Of a stretch of DNA of 32,951 nucleotides, positions 32,793 to 32,951 are shown piece by piece (position 1 is the stretch's first letter; each line of letters opens with the position of its first letter). A program made the translations under genes and the position numbers. Under the pieces are notes generated by a model. That model was not told the origin of the DNA, searched no databases, and saw only the letters and a program-made list of their open reading frames with translations. Source of the DNA: Bryobacterales bacterium (lineage in GTDB: Bacteria > Acidobacteriota > Terriglobia > Bryobacterales > Bryobacteraceae); the NCBI GenBank assembly GCA_025462945.1, contig JAOAPO010000521.1:1-32951 (forward strand), in the 5' to 3' direction.

Positions 32793-32951
32793 TTAGCGGA
32801 ACTCAAGCTCGAAAGACGAGCTGAAAACGTTCGCCCCGGCGGACCGGTTTGTGTCGGCGCCCACAATCGTGAACTGGTACGTGCCCGACTTCAGGCCTCG
32901 CGCAGGCACCAATAGAGTTATTGGCTGACCCGGTCCGGGCGGTGCTGCATC
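32793..32951 (-). CDS. C-terminal end of an unknown protein (partial, 5' end outside window)
   Basis: The minus strand is open from the window edge to a TAA at 32793-32795 and encodes 52 residues, including ITLLVPARGLKSGTYQFTIV and ending FSSSFELEFR. The G-L-x-x-G-T-Y-x-F-x-I-x-G pattern followed by a final beta strand is typical of the last strands of an extracytoplasmic beta-sandwich. In related bacteria such endings occur on anti-sigma or regulatory proteins encoded upstream of CHAT genes; that link is inference from memory. It lies 28 bases upstream of the unknown 278-residue gene and is probably the preceding member of the same operon. Confidence 0.6.
   Translation of the reverse strand, partial: DAAPPGPGQPITLLVPARGLKSGTYQFTIVGADTNRSAGANVFSSSFELEFR

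Overview
The window is GC-rich and densely coded. It most resembles an Acidobacteriota genome of the Bryobacterales/Solibacter type. That placement is an inference from gene content: many Tat-type sulfatases, an Oar-like receptor with a carboxypeptidase-regulatory N-terminus, a TPR-CHAT lipoprotein beside a Uma2-family gene, and collagen-like exported proteins. No rRNA, tRNA, CRISPR array, transposase or phage core gene was seen.

Layout. 1-1033: a family 2 glycosyltransferase (+), facing a two-gene minus-strand unit (6424 to 1286) of a collagen-like exported protein and a 1246-residue multidomain exported protein; a strong hairpin separates the two directions. 6425-7195: no intact gene, but a decayed copy of a sulfatase 3' end. 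7196-9398: two overlapping radical SAM genes of the spore photoproduct lyase (SPL) family. 9431-18572: a sulfatase island with five sulfatases, a formylglycine-generating enzyme (FGE) and a parvulin-type prolyl isomerase, followed by a family 39-like membrane glycosyltransferase (18651-20120). 20438-23754: an Oar/TonB-receptor-like gene broken by four single-base frameshifts. 23755-24566: a long gap rich in short hairpins. 24567-28902: a PcrA/UvrD helicase, a 53-residue basic protein and an APC-family amino acid permease. 28821-32951 (minus strand): the end of an unknown exported-type protein, an unknown 278-residue protein, a TPR-CHAT lipoprotein and a frameshifted Uma2-family nuclease gene.

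How the genes may work together. All five sulfatases keep the C-x-P/A-x-R motif that FGE oxidises to formylglycine, and all have twin-arginine-like N-termini. The isomerase and FGE have no visible signal peptide and their genes overlap by four bases, inside an operon that begins and ends with sulfatase genes. A coherent reading is cytosolic maturation of sulfatases (proline isomerisation and cysteine oxidation) before folded export, serving use of sulfated polysaccharides; the Oar-like receptor may have been part of the uptake side. The isomerase link is a hypothesis.

The most unusual items are the isomerase-FGE-sulfatase operon, the tandem SPL-family pair in what appears to be a non-spore-former, the decayed sulfatase end that makes a direct repeat around that pair, and the CHAT-Uma2 overlap in which the nuclease gene is split between its catalytic halves.
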